From: Bifidobacterium sp.
GTDB lineage: Bacteria > Actinomycetota > Actinomycetes > Actinomycetales > Bifidobacteriaceae
Length of the DNA: 64,000 bases
Direction of reading: 5' to 3'
NCBI GenBank assembly: GCA_022640915.1
Contig: JALCCT010000005.1
Span: 62,001 to 126,000, forward strand
In this document: in pieces, positions 1 through 10,155 of the stretch
Layout: each line of letters opens with the position of its first letter
Position numbering within the stretch: position 1 is the stretch's first letter
The notes under the pieces: model-generated
What the model was told of the DNA's origin: nothing
The model's database searches: none
What the model saw: only the letters and a program-made list of their open reading frames with translations
Position numbers and translations under genes: made by a program

Positions 1-2
1 TC

Positions 3-155
3 CCCGATCCGATGGATATCATGGCTGGCCCGCATGTCGCCGAGCAGGTCCGTCTGCCCATGCGCCCCAGCCTGCGCTCGCTCAACTTGACCAACTGCGC
101 ATCCATCGCCCTTTACGAGGCGTGGCGGCAATTGCGGTTCAAGGGCGGAGCGTAG
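3..155 (+). CDS. C-terminal end of a TrmL-like SPOUT tRNA 2'-O-methyltransferase (5' truncated by window edge)
   Basis: Frame 3 translates to ...PDPMDIMAGPHVAEQVRLPMRPSLRSLNLTNCASIALYEAWRQLRFKGGA*; the RSLNL.N..A...YEAWRQ ending is typical of TrmL/SpoU-type proteins. Not in the ORF track because it is partial. Confidence 0.75.
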   Translation, partial: PDPMDIMAGPHVAEQVRLPMRPSLRSLNLTNCASIALYEAWRQLRFKGGA

Positions 156-292
156 GCAAAACCGCCCAGCTGAGCTGCAAAGCGCACTGAGAAAACCTTT
201 GCGGGGGCTCGGCGCAAGAACCAAGGCGTTCTGGAAACGACGCCGGCGCGGTCTGGCGCCTGCTCATCGCGCTGACGTCCTAGGCATCCAGC

Positions 293-1657
293 TCAGTTCT
301 TGAAGCTGTGAATCGGGGCAGGAATCCGTCCACCGCGCGTTACGAAGGACTCGCACGACGAAGTGTTGACCGGCATAATCGGCGCGTAGCCCATCAGTCC
401 GCCGAAATTAGCCATGTCGCCCACGCCTTTGCCGTACACCGGAATGAGCCGCACGGCGGTCGTCTTCTGGTTGACCATGCCAATGGCAGCCTCGTCGGCG
501 ATGATGCCGGCAATTGTAGCGTCTGGCGTGTCTCCTGGGATTGCGATCATATCGAGGCCGACCGAACACACGCAGGTCATCGCTTCGAGCTTTTCGATGG
601 TGAGGCAGCCGGCCGATGCCGCGTCGATCATGCTCTTGTCCTCGGAGACCGGGATGAACGCGCCCGAAAGACCGCCGACATACGACGATGCCATGATGCC
701 GCCCTTTTTGACCTGATCGTTGAGCAGGGCGAGCGCTGCCGTAGTACCAGGCCCGCCGACCTGGGCGAGCCCGATTTTCTCGAGCACTTCTCCCACGGAA
801 TCGCCCACTGCCGGGGTCGGCGCAAGCGAAAGGTCAATGATGCCGAAGGGTACGCCGAGCCGACGCGAAGCCTCTTGCGCAACCAGCTGGCCGACGCGGG
901 TGATCTTGAACGCAGTGCGCTTAATCGTCTCGCACAGGAATTCGAAGCCCTTGCCTTTGGCGGCGTCTAAGGATCGCGAGACCACGCCCGGCCCCGACAC
1001 GCCGACGTTGATGACCGCGTCGCCCTCGCTCACCCCGTGAAAGCCGCCGGCCATAAAGGGATTGTCATCAGGCGCGTTGCAGAAGGCAACGAATTTTACG
1101 CAGCCATAGCTATCCGTGTCACGGGTCGCGTAGGCGATGTCTTTGACGATGTGCCCGAGCAGCTCGACCGCATCCATGTCGATGCCGGTTTTCGTCGAGC
1201 CGACGTTCACCGACGAGCACACGATGCCGGTCTCGGATAGCGCCTGCGGTAGCGAGCGAATAAGCAGTTCGTCGGCCTTGGTCATCGATTTGGACACCAA
1301 GGCGCTGTATCCGCCGATCAGGTCGACGCCGACTTCGTGGGCCGCCTTGTCAAGCACGTGGGCGATGGCGACGAAATCCGCAGACGTCGTACATGCACCG
1401 CCGCCGACCAGCGAGATCGGCGTGACGGTGATGCGCTTGTTGACGATCGGTATGCCGTAGTCACGCTCAATGGCCTTGCCAGTGGCCACGAGCTCTTTCG
1501 CAGTCGTGGTGATCTTGCGGTAAATGTTCGTGCACAGCTGGTCCACGTCGCCGCACACGCAGTCGAGCAGCGAAATGCCCATCGTGATCGTTCGCACGTC
1601 GAGCTTCTCCTGCTCGATCATCTGATTGGTCTCGTGGACTTCCATAATATTGAGCAT
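293..1657 (-). CDS. PFL family protein / UPF0210 (DUF711)
   Basis: 454 aa [32 protein letters not shown]... family signature; adjacent to ACT-domain gene as is usual for this pair. Confidence 0.9.
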   Translation of the reverse strand: MLNIMEVHETNQMIEQEKLDVRTITMGISLLDCVCGDVDQLCTNIYRKITTTAKELVATGKAIERDYGIPIVNKRITVTPISLVGGGACTTSADFVAIAHVLDKAAHEVGVDLIGGYSALVSKSMTKADELLIRSLPQALSETGIVCSSVNVGSTKTGIDMDAVELLGHIVKDIAYATRDTDSYGCVKFVAFCNAPDDNPFMAGGFHGVSEGDAVINVGVSGPGVVSRSLDAAKGKGFEFLCETIKRTAFKITRVGQLVAQEASRRLGVPFGIIDLSLAPTPAVGDSVGEVLEKIGLAQVGGPGTTAALALLNDQVKKGGIMASSYVGGLSGAFIPVSEDKSMIDAASAGCLTIEKLEAMTCVCSVGLDMIAIPGDTPDATIAGIIADEAAIGMVNQKTTAVRLIPVYGKGVGDMANFGGLMGYAPIMPVNTSSCESFVTRGGRIPAPIHSFKN

Positions 1658-1675
1658 GATGAGTCTCCCCGGCTC

Positions 1676-1948
1676 TCAAACGCGGTGCATCTTGGTGAAG
1701 ATCTCTTCACGCTGGCAGCGGATGCGCACACCGATCTCCTCGCCCAGTGAATCGAGATCGGCGACAATCGCGCCAAATTCCCTGTCGGAGGCTCCATAGT
1801 CAACGATCATCATCATGTTGAAGAATCCATCGATAATGGTCTGCGAGATATCTAGCACATTTACGTGCTGGCCTGCCAGATAGGTGCACACGCGTGCGAT
1901 GATACCGACCGTGTCCTGCCCGACGACGGTGATGATGGCCTTGTTCAT
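1676..1948 (-). CDS. ACT domain-containing protein (UPF0237-like)
   Basis: MNKAIITVVGQDTVGIIARVCTYLAGQHVNVLDISQTI...; start moved from 2023 to the internal ATG at 1948. Confidence 0.88.
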   Translation of the reverse strand: MNKAIITVVGQDTVGIIARVCTYLAGQHVNVLDISQTIIDGFFNMMMIVDYGASDREFGAIVADLDSLGEEIGVRIRCQREEIFTKMHRV

Positions 1949-2457
1949 GCTTCCTCCGGTGTGCCTAGCATTTGCCGACGCAGGCATGGGCGAACAATCG
2001 CCAATGGCGGGCAGACTGGGCACAGTATCGTCTATCGTGCCGAATCATCGCTTCGCGAACTACCGAACCATGGCGTCGCCACATGCAGGCAACCGCATGC
2101 CTCACGTCAATTGCCTTCTCAGTATAAGGAATACACCGGTCAAGATAGCGCAACCGCACCGAGGTGGTAGCGCAGCGAAGCGCGCACGTCGGCAACGAGC
2201 GCCGGGACACCCGACATCCAAAGTATCGGGCCTCGTGTATGGTTGTTTGCAGTCCGGGGCAAGGAACAAGAAAGAACCCCGGCGTCGCTGAAAAACGCTT
2301 AGGTATTTCGGGATAGACGATTGGCCGGCCGCATACGAGCCGTGGGAAATGAATCGCAAATTCCATATGGTACTCGGCTCATTTACTTGCGATTCATCAG
2401 GCGCGCCATCCGACGCTGCCCTGTGCAGATACTTTCTTCACATCCCGAAAGGTAACC

Positions 2458-4404
2458 GTGTCTTATTCTGACATGACTGATATGACATCCACTTCGACTT
2501 CACCCACTTCCGCGGTGCTCGACGCCCCTGCGGATTCCAATGCTTCCGCTGACGTGGACACGGCTCATACGCAGCCCTCCCTCGATGCAGCACAACACGA
2601 TGTCGCGCCGACGTTCGAGGAGCTGGGCGTGCCTATGACGCTGGTGAAGGGTCTGGCCCGCGATGGCAAGACCACCGCGTTCCCCATTCAGGCCGAAACA
2701 CTTCCCGATTCGCTGCAAGGCCGCGACATTCTAGGCCGAGGAGCCACCGGCTCGGGCAAGACGCTCGCCTATGCGATTCCGCTGCTGGCCCGCCTTGAAG
2801 GCCGCGCACAGCCCAACCGTCCACGCGGTCTTGTCCTGGCGCCGACGCGCGAACTCGCGAACCAGATCAACGACGTGCTACGCCCGTTGGCCAGCGATTG
2901 CAACCTGACCACGACCACCATCTATGGCGGCGTGCGTCAAAGCGTGCAAACCCGTGACTTGCGACGCGGTGTAGACATCGTGGTGGCCTGCCCCGGCCGT
3001 CTCAAAGATCTTATCGACCAAGGCCGTTTAGCACTGGACGACATCGCCATCACCGTGCTTGATGAGGCCGATGAAATGGCCGACATGGGCTTCCTGCCCG
3101 ACGTGAGCGAATTACTGGGCATGACTCCGGCCGATGGCCAGCGCCTGCTGTTCTCCGCCACGCTCGATCACGGCGTCGACACGCTCGTGCGCCGCTTCCT
3201 CAATGACCCGAAAGTTCATGAGATCGATTCGGCCACCGCACAGGTCTCGACCATGACCCAGCATATCTTCCAGGTAAGCGCCGCCGACAAGCCGCAGATT
3301 ATCAACGAATTGGCTTCTGGCATGGGCAAGCGCATCCTGTTTACCAAGACCAAAATCCAAGCCGAAGAGCTCGCCGCATCGCTCATCGAGCGCGGCATCC
3401 CGACCGCCGAGCTGCATGGCAACCTTTCGCAGGCGCAGCGCGACCGCAATCTCAAGGCTTTCAGCTCTGATGAAGTGCGCGTGATGGTTGCCACCGATGT
3501 GGCCGCCCGCGGCATGGATATCAGCGGCGTCGAATTGGTCGCCCAGCTCGATCCGCCGCAAGACCCCAAGTCCTTCCTGCATCGCTCCGGCCGTACCGCG
3601 CGCGCCGGTCAGGATGGCGACGTCGTTACGCTCGTGCTGCCCCGGCAGAAGCGCCGCGCCCTGCAGATGCTGCATCGCGCCGGACTTCAAGGCCGTGTCG
3701 TGCGCGTGGAAGAGGATTCGGATGCGCTGCTCGATCTGGTCGGCGAGACTGCTCCGCTGGTCGAAGGCTGGTCGCTGGAGGACTTCACGCGTCGCGATCG
3801 CAGGGCTTCACGGGATTCGCGCGGCAATCGTGATTCGCACCGGGGGGGTCGCGGCGGCTACGGCCACCGTGGATACGGCTCACGTGATGACCGTGGCGGC
3901 TTCGATCGCCGGCATTCTGATCGTTCGGAGCGCTCGCGCCGTTCGGATCGTTTCGAGCGCTCCGAACGTTTCGAGCACTCTGATGATGATGGACGTTCCG
4001 AAGAGTTCGAGCGCTCCGGGCGTTTCAACCGTACCGATCGCACGGATCGCGCCGAGCGCTACGGCCACCGCGGTGCGAGCCGCGGCTCAGACTTCGGCCA
4101 TGGCTCACGTGCCCACGACGATCGCCGCAATTCCCGTGACGGTATAGCATCCGAGTCGCGCAGAAACTTCCATGATCACAGTGACGCCCGCTCGGCCGCT
4201 CGCGACAACGACGATTGGTCGAAGCCCTTTGACGCTCGCAGCGACAAACGCCGCAACCACGCCGAATCCTATGATAATCGCGAAAACCAGTCGGGACACC
4301 GCTCTCGCGACTTCCGCCATTCGTCCGACGACCGCCGTCATGCTTCGTATTCAGATCGCGCCCACTACGGCCAACGCCACGTGCAGCGCAGCAGCGGACG
4401 CTGA
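2458..4404 (+). CDS. DEAD/DEAH-box RNA helicase with long R/S/D/G-rich C-terminal tail
   Basis: ATGSGKT, PTRELA, LDEADEM, FSATL and HRSGRTARAG motifs. The C-terminal ~200 aa is low complexity (RGG/SR-like). Confidence 0.95.
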   Translation: MSYSDMTDMTSTSTSPTSAVLDAPADSNASADVDTAHTQPSLDAAQHDVAPTFEELGVPMTLVKGLARDGKTTAFPIQAETLPDSLQGRDILGRGATGSGKTLAYAIPLLARLEGRAQPNRPRGLVLAPTRELANQINDVLRPLASDCNLTTTTIYGGVRQSVQTRDLRRGVDIVVACPGRLKDLIDQGRLALDDIAITVLDEADEMADMGFLPDVSELLGMTPADGQRLLFSATLDHGVDTLVRRFLNDPKVHEIDSATAQVSTMTQHIFQVSAADKPQIINELASGMGKRILFTKTKIQAEELAASLIERGIPTAELHGNLSQAQRDRNLKAFSSDEVRVMVATDVAARGMDISGVELVAQLDPPQDPKSFLHRSGRTARAGQDGDVVTLVLPRQKRRALQMLHRAGLQGRVVRVEEDSDALLDLVGETAPLVEGWSLEDFTRRDRRASRDSRGNRDSHRGGRGGYGHRGYGSRDDRGGFDRRHSDRSERSRRSDRFERSERFEHSDDDGRSEEFERSGRFNRTDRTDRAERYGHRGASRGSDFGHGSRAHDDRRNSRDGIASESRRNFHDHSDARSAARDNDDWSKPFDARSDKRRNHAESYDNRENQSGHRSRDFRHSSDDRRHASYSDRAHYGQRHVQRSSGR

Positions 4405-4475
4405 GTGCGGCGACGGGCGCTATCTGAGGCCACGTCGATGGGAATGAACTGCTGAATTGCGCATACGCCGTATGA

Positions 4476-4514
4476 CAATGCCCTTCGCAAGCCGAATGCT
4501 TGTGGAGGGCATTG
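4476..4514. terminator. Hairpin between convergent helicase and HMG-CoA synthase genes
   Basis: caatgcccttcgcaagc-cgaat-gcttgtggagggcattg, 17-bp stem with two mismatches; only weak T tracts. Confidence 0.5.
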
Positions 4515-4530
4515 GTTTATGAAAAGGCCC

Positions 4531-5700
4531 TCACCTGTAGAAACGTTCATGGCCTTCGATGCGGGACAAGGCATGCGGCGCGGCCGGATCACCGTCTTCA
4601 ATATCCTGTCTGGAACCGTCGACGACCAACGAATCGCTGAAAATGGATTCATATTCGCTCATGCTGAGCCGTTGACGTGCCGCAAGCATCGCCTCATGGC
4701 CGGCGCGATTCAGGCGGTCGTTATAGCCGCTTTGCAGCGTGCCGAAGAACAGCTCGGCCACAGAGCCCGAACCGTAGGAAAACAACCCTATGCGGTCGTT
4801 GGCTCGTAAGCTGTCGTCCTGCTCAAGCAGGGAGATCAAGCTCAAGTACAGCGACGCCGTATACAGATTGCCCACTTCCCGGCCGTATACGATCGCCTTC
4901 TCGAAACGCGCCGTCAGTCGTTCGTAATCCGCTGGAGGAATCATCGATTCTAGCGAGCGCAAGCCTTTGCGGCCCATCTTCGAGAAGGGAATATGGAAGA
5001 GCAGGGCCTGCAGATCGCCTACTGAAGTCAGCCCGAGCGACTTAGCCTCACGCCAGACTTGGGCGAACATTTCGAGATATACCTGCTCCGAATACTTGCC
5101 TTTGGCACAGGCTTCGGTCGAATAGTTCGGCCTCCAGAAGTCGTCGGTGCTACGGCTGAGCACCACCGAGTGCTCCTCAAGCGAGAGAATATGCGGGTTG
5201 GCGCTCACCATCATTGCTACTGCACCGGCACCTTGCGTCACCTCGCCGCCAGAGCCCAGCCCGTATCTGGCGATGTCGGCCGCGATCACTAACGCCTTAG
5301 CGCCAGCGTGGGCACGCACGAAATCCGCGGCGAGCTGCAAACCCGCCGTGCCTGCGTAACAAGCCTCCTTGATCTCGATAGTGCGCATCGAAGCAGTGAG
5401 GTTCAGCAGCTCATGCACAAACAACGCCGAAGCCTTGGACTGATCGACCCCGCTTTCCGTCGCCACGATAAGCAGACCGATCAACGACTTCTCATCATCG
5501 CTGAGGCCTTTCAGCACCTCCTGTGCCGCATTGGCACCCATCGCCACAATGTCTTGGCTGAGAGTAGGCACAGCCATCTTGCTCTGGCCGATGCCGATGA
5601 GATACTTGTTCGGGTCAACCCCGCGAGCATGCGCCAGATCGACCAAATCCAGATATCGATTCGGCGTGGAAAACGCGATTCTATCGATGCCGACCTTCAT
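4531..5700 (-). CDS. mvaS: Hydroxymethylglutaryl-CoA synthase
   Basis: MKVGIDRIAFSTPNRYLDLVDLAHARGVDPNKYLIGIGQ...; EACYAGT active-site region. Confidence 0.92.
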   Translation of the reverse strand: MKVGIDRIAFSTPNRYLDLVDLAHARGVDPNKYLIGIGQSKMAVPTLSQDIVAMGANAAQEVLKGLSDDEKSLIGLLIVATESGVDQSKASALFVHELLNLTASMRTIEIKEACYAGTAGLQLAADFVRAHAGAKALVIAADIARYGLGSGGEVTQGAGAVAMMVSANPHILSLEEHSVVLSRSTDDFWRPNYSTEACAKGKYSEQVYLEMFAQVWREAKSLGLTSVGDLQALLFHIPFSKMGRKGLRSLESMIPPADYERLTARFEKAIVYGREVGNLYTASLYLSLISLLEQDDSLRANDRIGLFSYGSGSVAELFFGTLQSGYNDRLNRAGHEAMLAARQRLSMSEYESIFSDSLVVDGSRQDIEDGDPAAPHALSRIEGHERFYR

Positions 5701-5811
5701 TTACTGCCCCTTCTATGGTATTGCCACGTTGCGCTGCAGCTCAGCGGCATGCGCCCCACGCGTGGATTATCATTATGCCCTCGTCCCTGCGGTTTTCGGA
5801 TGCCGCTGCCA

Positions 5812-7296
5812 CTACTCTTCGCGAATCTGTCGGAGTTGCCTCTGTGCGGCGGCAAGGCTCGCCTCTCCCGGGTTCGCGCGAAGCCGATGCACCAGCTTTT
5901 CTGTCTCGTCGCCCTGGGCGCCAGCCATCATAGCCAAGCTTTGCAGCTGCAGGTTCATATGGCCTTCCTGAATGCCCCGAGTCACCAACGCCCGTATCGC
6001 CGACAAATTCGATGCTAAGCCAACACTGGCAACGATGCCCATCAAGGACTCAGCGGACGGCTGGCGCAACAATCGCATAGCGAGCTTTGCCGCGGGCAGC
6101 GTGGAAATCGCGCCACCTACGCAGCCGATTGGCATCGGCATATCGATTTCGCCAATCAGCTGAACGCCGTCATAACGCCAATCCGTCCAAGTGCGATGTC
6201 GCTCGCCCAGATCGGCATATGCGGCGGCGTTCACATTGCGCGTGTCGTTGCCGCTCGCCAGCACGACCGCGTTGATACCGTTCATAATGCCTTTATTATG
6301 CGTAGCGGCTCTCAGCGCGGACACTTGCGCGAACCGCGACGCAGCCGCGATCCGCTCTGCCACGCGATTTCCGGGCATATCGTTGGTCGCCAGCAGATCC
6401 GCGTCGATGCATGCGCGCGCCCTCGCCCGCTGCTGGGGTGCGCAATTGGACAAAATGGCCATCAGCAGCTCGTATTGCTGCAGCCGATCCGCGAGATAGC
6501 GCGCTACCGCCTCTGCAATCGTGTTGACGGTGTTTGCCCCCATCGCTGCTCCTGGATCAATAAGCAGATCGAATTCGATAAAATCCTCGGCGTGCCTTCG
6601 AGCAGCGCCCTGCGAACCGGCCTTCGAGTTATCCTCGTCATGAATTGCGATATGATTCAGCGCGCCATTATCCATCGCACCACGTTCAACTGCTCCGATA
6701 TCGCCCGTTCGTCGCACGCTCACCGACCGCAGCCCTCCCCCGTGACCAGTGAGCGTCGGGTGCGCTTGCCGCGCGATTTCGTTAATCTGTGCGATATGCG
6801 CGCGCAGGAAATCACTCCAAGAGCTTACTGGGAGCGACGTATCGGCAGCCGTGCGGGATATGTCAGCCGTCTTCATTTCAGCGAGCAAGCCCAAAGAAGA
6901 CCCAGCACGATCGGCAGTGCCCTCGCTGGTATCGAAATGGGCGCTGCCAGCAGAGGCACTTCGAAACACGATTTGCGCAGTGATGCCGCCGCGCACCGAA
7001 TCCGTGCGGAACCCGCCGCTGCGTGCGATGCGTTGCGCCGCATTGCCGGCAGCCGCAATCACCGAGGGTTCTTCGGTAGCCATCGGAATGAGATACCGCT
7101 CGCCGTCGATGAGAAAATGCTCGCCGAGACCCATTGGCACCGGAAAATCGCCGATATGGTTCTCGACCATCCGAGAGGCAATATCGAAGCGCGACGCACC
7201 GCCGCGCAGCAATGCGACGTCTGCTGCGGTTAACAGCCCATCGGCTAGCAGCCGATTCAGCCGCTCATCCGTGCCCAACTCATAGAATTTCGTCAT
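5812..7296 (-). CDS. mvaA: Hydroxymethylglutaryl-CoA reductase (class II, degradative type)
   Basis: NHIGDFPVPMGLGEHFLIDGERYLIPMATEEPSVIAAAGNAA; GAAMGANTVNTIAEAV; THNKGIMNGINAVVLASGND. Confidence 0.92.
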   Translation of the reverse strand: MTKFYELGTDERLNRLLADGLLTAADVALLRGGASRFDIASRMVENHIGDFPVPMGLGEHFLIDGERYLIPMATEEPSVIAAAGNAAQRIARSGGFRTDSVRGGITAQIVFRSASAGSAHFDTSEGTADRAGSSLGLLAEMKTADISRTAADTSLPVSSWSDFLRAHIAQINEIARQAHPTLTGHGGGLRSVSVRRTGDIGAVERGAMDNGALNHIAIHDEDNSKAGSQGAARRHAEDFIEFDLLIDPGAAMGANTVNTIAEAVARYLADRLQQYELLMAILSNCAPQQRARARACIDADLLATNDMPGNRVAERIAAASRFAQVSALRAATHNKGIMNGINAVVLASGNDTRNVNAAAYADLGERHRTWTDWRYDGVQLIGEIDMPMPIGCVGGAISTLPAAKLAMRLLRQPSAESLMGIVASVGLASNLSAIRALVTRGIQEGHMNLQLQSLAMMAGAQGDETEKLVHRLRANPGEASLAAAQRQLRQIREE

Positions 7297-8546
7297 GCTG
7301 GATCCTTCGCATTCCCCGAATCCGTTGCATCATCACAACTCCCTGTATCCTGGCGATTACACAGGCTCTCTACTTCCATCGCGATGGCCTGCCCGCCGCC
7401 GATACACAACGCGGCGATACCTCTGCGTGCACCGATGCGTCGCAGATTGTGGATCAGCGTTGTCACAATACGCGTGCCGGACGAGCCCAGGGCATGACCC
7501 AAAGCCAGCGCGCCGCCCGAAATATTATATCGAGCCGCATCGATACCCAGCTCCTGCTGCACCACGATGGCCTGACTAGCAAAGGCTTCGTTCACTTCGA
7601 ACAGATCAATGTCGCACACACCCTGCCCACAGCGCTCCAGCAGCTTGCGAATCGCGAGAATAGGCGTGTAGCCCATCAGTCCGGGCTGGTAGCCCGCCTC
7701 ACAGTAGCCCACTATGCGCGCCAGCGGCGCCAGCCCCAGTTCCCTCGCCATGCGTGCCGTGGTCACGACCACCATGCTCGCCCCGTCGCTCACCGGTGAC
7801 GCATTGCCCGCCGTTACCATGCCACCGTGCTGATAGACCGGCGGCAGCCCGGAAAGAATCTCCAGCGTCGACTCGGGTCGCATGGTCTCGTCGCGCGTCA
7901 GCGCGTTGACCGGCACCACCTCGTCGTCGAACCAGCCTGCCTGCCATGCCCACGCCGCTTTGCGCTGCGAATCGAGAGCATATTCGTCCAGCTGGCAGCG
8001 CTGCAAGTGGAACATACGGTTAAGATTCTCGGCCGTGACTCCCATCGCATAATCCTCGAACGCGTCGGTAAGCCCGTCGTTGAACAGCGTATCGCCCCAG
8101 TTGTTGACGTCAAAGGTCGTTTTGCCTGTTCTGCGCGCAAATGCCGGAGCTCCGGACATGCTTTCGACACCGCCTGCGATCGCCACTCGCGCATCGTTGA
8201 GTAGCACAGCTGACTGAGCGAGCCGAATCGCTTTGAGGCCAGAGCCGCAGACCTGGTTCACTGTCATCGCCGAGCCGTCGATGCCCAGTCCTGCATTGAC
8301 CTGGACCTGGCGCGCGATGTTCTGCCCCAGGCCAGCGGATAGGACATTACCCAAAATCACCTGATCCACGCGCCCGGGGTCAATATGGGCGTGCTCAAGA
8401 GCCCTGGCAACCAGCCTCGACGCCAATTCAACGGCATTGAGGCTGCTCAGAGCGCCCCGGAATCTGCCCGTAGGCGTGCGATACGCAGCGGCTATGACGA
8501 CGTCGCCGCCATCAGCCGCCTGTGACGCCGATCGAGCCTGAGCCAT
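7293..8546 (-). CDS. Acetyl-CoA C-acetyltransferase (thiolase)
   Basis: NQVCGSGLKAI, NVNGGA-like NISGGALALGHALGSSG and CIGGGQA motifs; 4-nt overlap with mvaA. Confidence 0.92.
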   Translation of the reverse strand: MAQARSASQAADGGDVVIAAAYRTPTGRFRGALSSLNAVELASRLVARALEHAHIDPGRVDQVILGNVLSAGLGQNIARQVQVNAGLGIDGSAMTVNQVCGSGLKAIRLAQSAVLLNDARVAIAGGVESMSGAPAFARRTGKTTFDVNNWGDTLFNDGLTDAFEDYAMGVTAENLNRMFHLQRCQLDEYALDSQRKAAWAWQAGWFDDEVVPVNALTRDETMRPESTLEILSGLPPVYQHGGMVTAGNASPVSDGASMVVVTTARMARELGLAPLARIVGYCEAGYQPGLMGYTPILAIRKLLERCGQGVCDIDLFEVNEAFASQAIVVQQELGIDAARYNISGGALALGHALGSSGTRIVTTLIHNLRRIGARRGIAALCIGGGQAIAMEVESLCNRQDTGSCDDATDSGNAKDPA

Positions 8547-8730
8547 ACACCCTCCATAGTCGCGCTGAACGCGCCGTCATCTTCTTCAACGGTACGCACA
8601 CTACCGGCAACGAAGTAAATGTCCTATGAAAACAGCTGCTCCACGACGATTTCTTCACCCTTAGCCCAGACATCAGGGCTCATCACTGCTGCACCATGCG
8701 CACGCCCACACAAGGGACATAGCACCCGAC

Positions 8731-9981
8731 TCACGCTTCGCGACGAGCGCTATCCGAGGCCACGGCGGCGAGGGCGCGGGGGGCATGGAACCCGCGCGCG
8801 GCGAATTCGTCAGCAATCCGCTGCGCGATCTCCTGGCTGCGGCCCCGATCCACCAGGGCGATGATAGAGCCGCCGAAACCGCCTCCGGTCATGCGTGCGC
8901 CATAAGCCCCATTGCTCCGCGCCACATCCACCGCCGCATCCAGCTCCGGCACCGTGACCTCGTAGTCAGCCGCCAGGGAATCATGTGAAGCGTTGAACAA
9001 TTGCCCAGCAGCCACGATATCGTGCTGAGCGAAGGCGTGCACGAAGGAGCGTACACGTTCGATTTCGGTGATGACATGGCGCACACGTCTCTTCATCGTC
9101 GCGTCCGGCAGCGCATCCAACGTCTCATTGAGCGCCTGGAAAGGATCAGCGGCTCGCGCAATGCTGTCGGCACTGACCCGCAGACTGGCAACGCCGAGAA
9201 TACGCGCGGCATCGTCGCACATGGCGCGGCGTTGCGCATACTGCCCGTCATTGAGCTGGTGCGGCGCCTGGGTATCGACGACGAGCAGCTCAAGGCCAAG
9301 TCCCTCAAGATCGAAGGGCTGCTGGGAGACGTTTTCAAGCGGTGTAAGCTCCGGCCGGCAGTCGAGTAGTAGAGCATGCCCGGCAATGCAACGCATCGAG
9401 GCGTTCTGATCAAGCCCGCCGGTGGATGCCCCCGCCATATCATTTTCGGAGGCCATCGCCGCCGTAATCAGTGTCACGCGCCCGGCATCAGATGCGCCAA
9501 AGCCCAGCCCGTACACGTCATCCAGAGCCAGCGCAACAGAGCAGGTCATCGCCGCCGATGAACTCAGGCCCGAGCCCAGCGGCACGCAGGACGCGAAGGC
9601 AGCATCGAAGCCCTGAACTTGTGTGAACCCGGTTTCACGCAGCGCCCAGGCCACGCCGATCGGATAGGCGGACCAGCCTTCCACGCCGCCCGCCTGCAAG
9701 CCTTTGAGATCAGCCTGCGCAACCGAATTCGGCGATATATCCGAGACAACCCTCGCGGTGGTGTCTTTGCGAGCCTTGAGCGCGACAAACGTGCGGTGCG
9801 GCAGGGCGATGGGCAAGCATAACCCAGCATTGTAATCGGTGTGCTCGCCGATGAGATTGACCCGCCCCGGCGCAGACCACACACCGTCAGGCTGCTCGCC
9901 AAACGTGTCTGTGAACAGTCGCACGGCCCGCGCGACGCCCTCGTCATGCGTCAGCGCATCAATGAATGCAACGGTATCCAT
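8731..9981 (-). CDS. galK: Galactokinase
   Basis: APGRVNLIGEHTDYNAG, CVPLGSGLSSSAAM, GARMTGGGFGG; start set to MDTVAFID at 9981. Confidence 0.95.
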   Translation of the reverse strand: MDTVAFIDALTHDEGVARAVRLFTDTFGEQPDGVWSAPGRVNLIGEHTDYNAGLCLPIALPHRTFVALKARKDTTARVVSDISPNSVAQADLKGLQAGGVEGWSAYPIGVAWALRETGFTQVQGFDAAFASCVPLGSGLSSSAAMTCSVALALDDVYGLGFGASDAGRVTLITAAMASENDMAGASTGGLDQNASMRCIAGHALLLDCRPELTPLENVSQQPFDLEGLGLELLVVDTQAPHQLNDGQYAQRRAMCDDAARILGVASLRVSADSIARAADPFQALNETLDALPDATMKRRVRHVITEIERVRSFVHAFAQHDIVAAGQLFNASHDSLAADYEVTVPELDAAVDVARSNGAYGARMTGGGFGGSIIALVDRGRSQEIAQRIADEFAARGFHAPRALAAVASDSARREA

Positions 9982-10155
9982 AGGTACTCGGTACTCCTTT
10001 ATATCGGTAAATATATCGTTATATTCGTTTGCGCATCGTCCAGCAAGCACAGCTGTGCATCTGTCTTTGGCGAGCTACGGCACGCATCCAAGTGTGGGCC
10101 GTAACATCTTCCGGTTTATTCAGCTGGACAATAGCTCGCCTCCGCGGCGCCTTGA

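Noticed and set aside
308-1750. Plus-strand ORFs (220, 137, 107, 106, 100 aa) opposite the UPF0210 gene
   Set aside because: Antisense open frames typical of high-GC coding DNA; composition is R/A/H-rich with no family signal.
3112-3690. 192-aa minus-strand ORF inside the helicase gene
   Set aside because: Lies opposite conserved helicase motifs; shadow ORF.
6196-7233. 345-aa plus-strand ORF opposite mvaA
   Set aside because: Shadow ORF; the minus strand encodes a clear HMG-CoA reductase.
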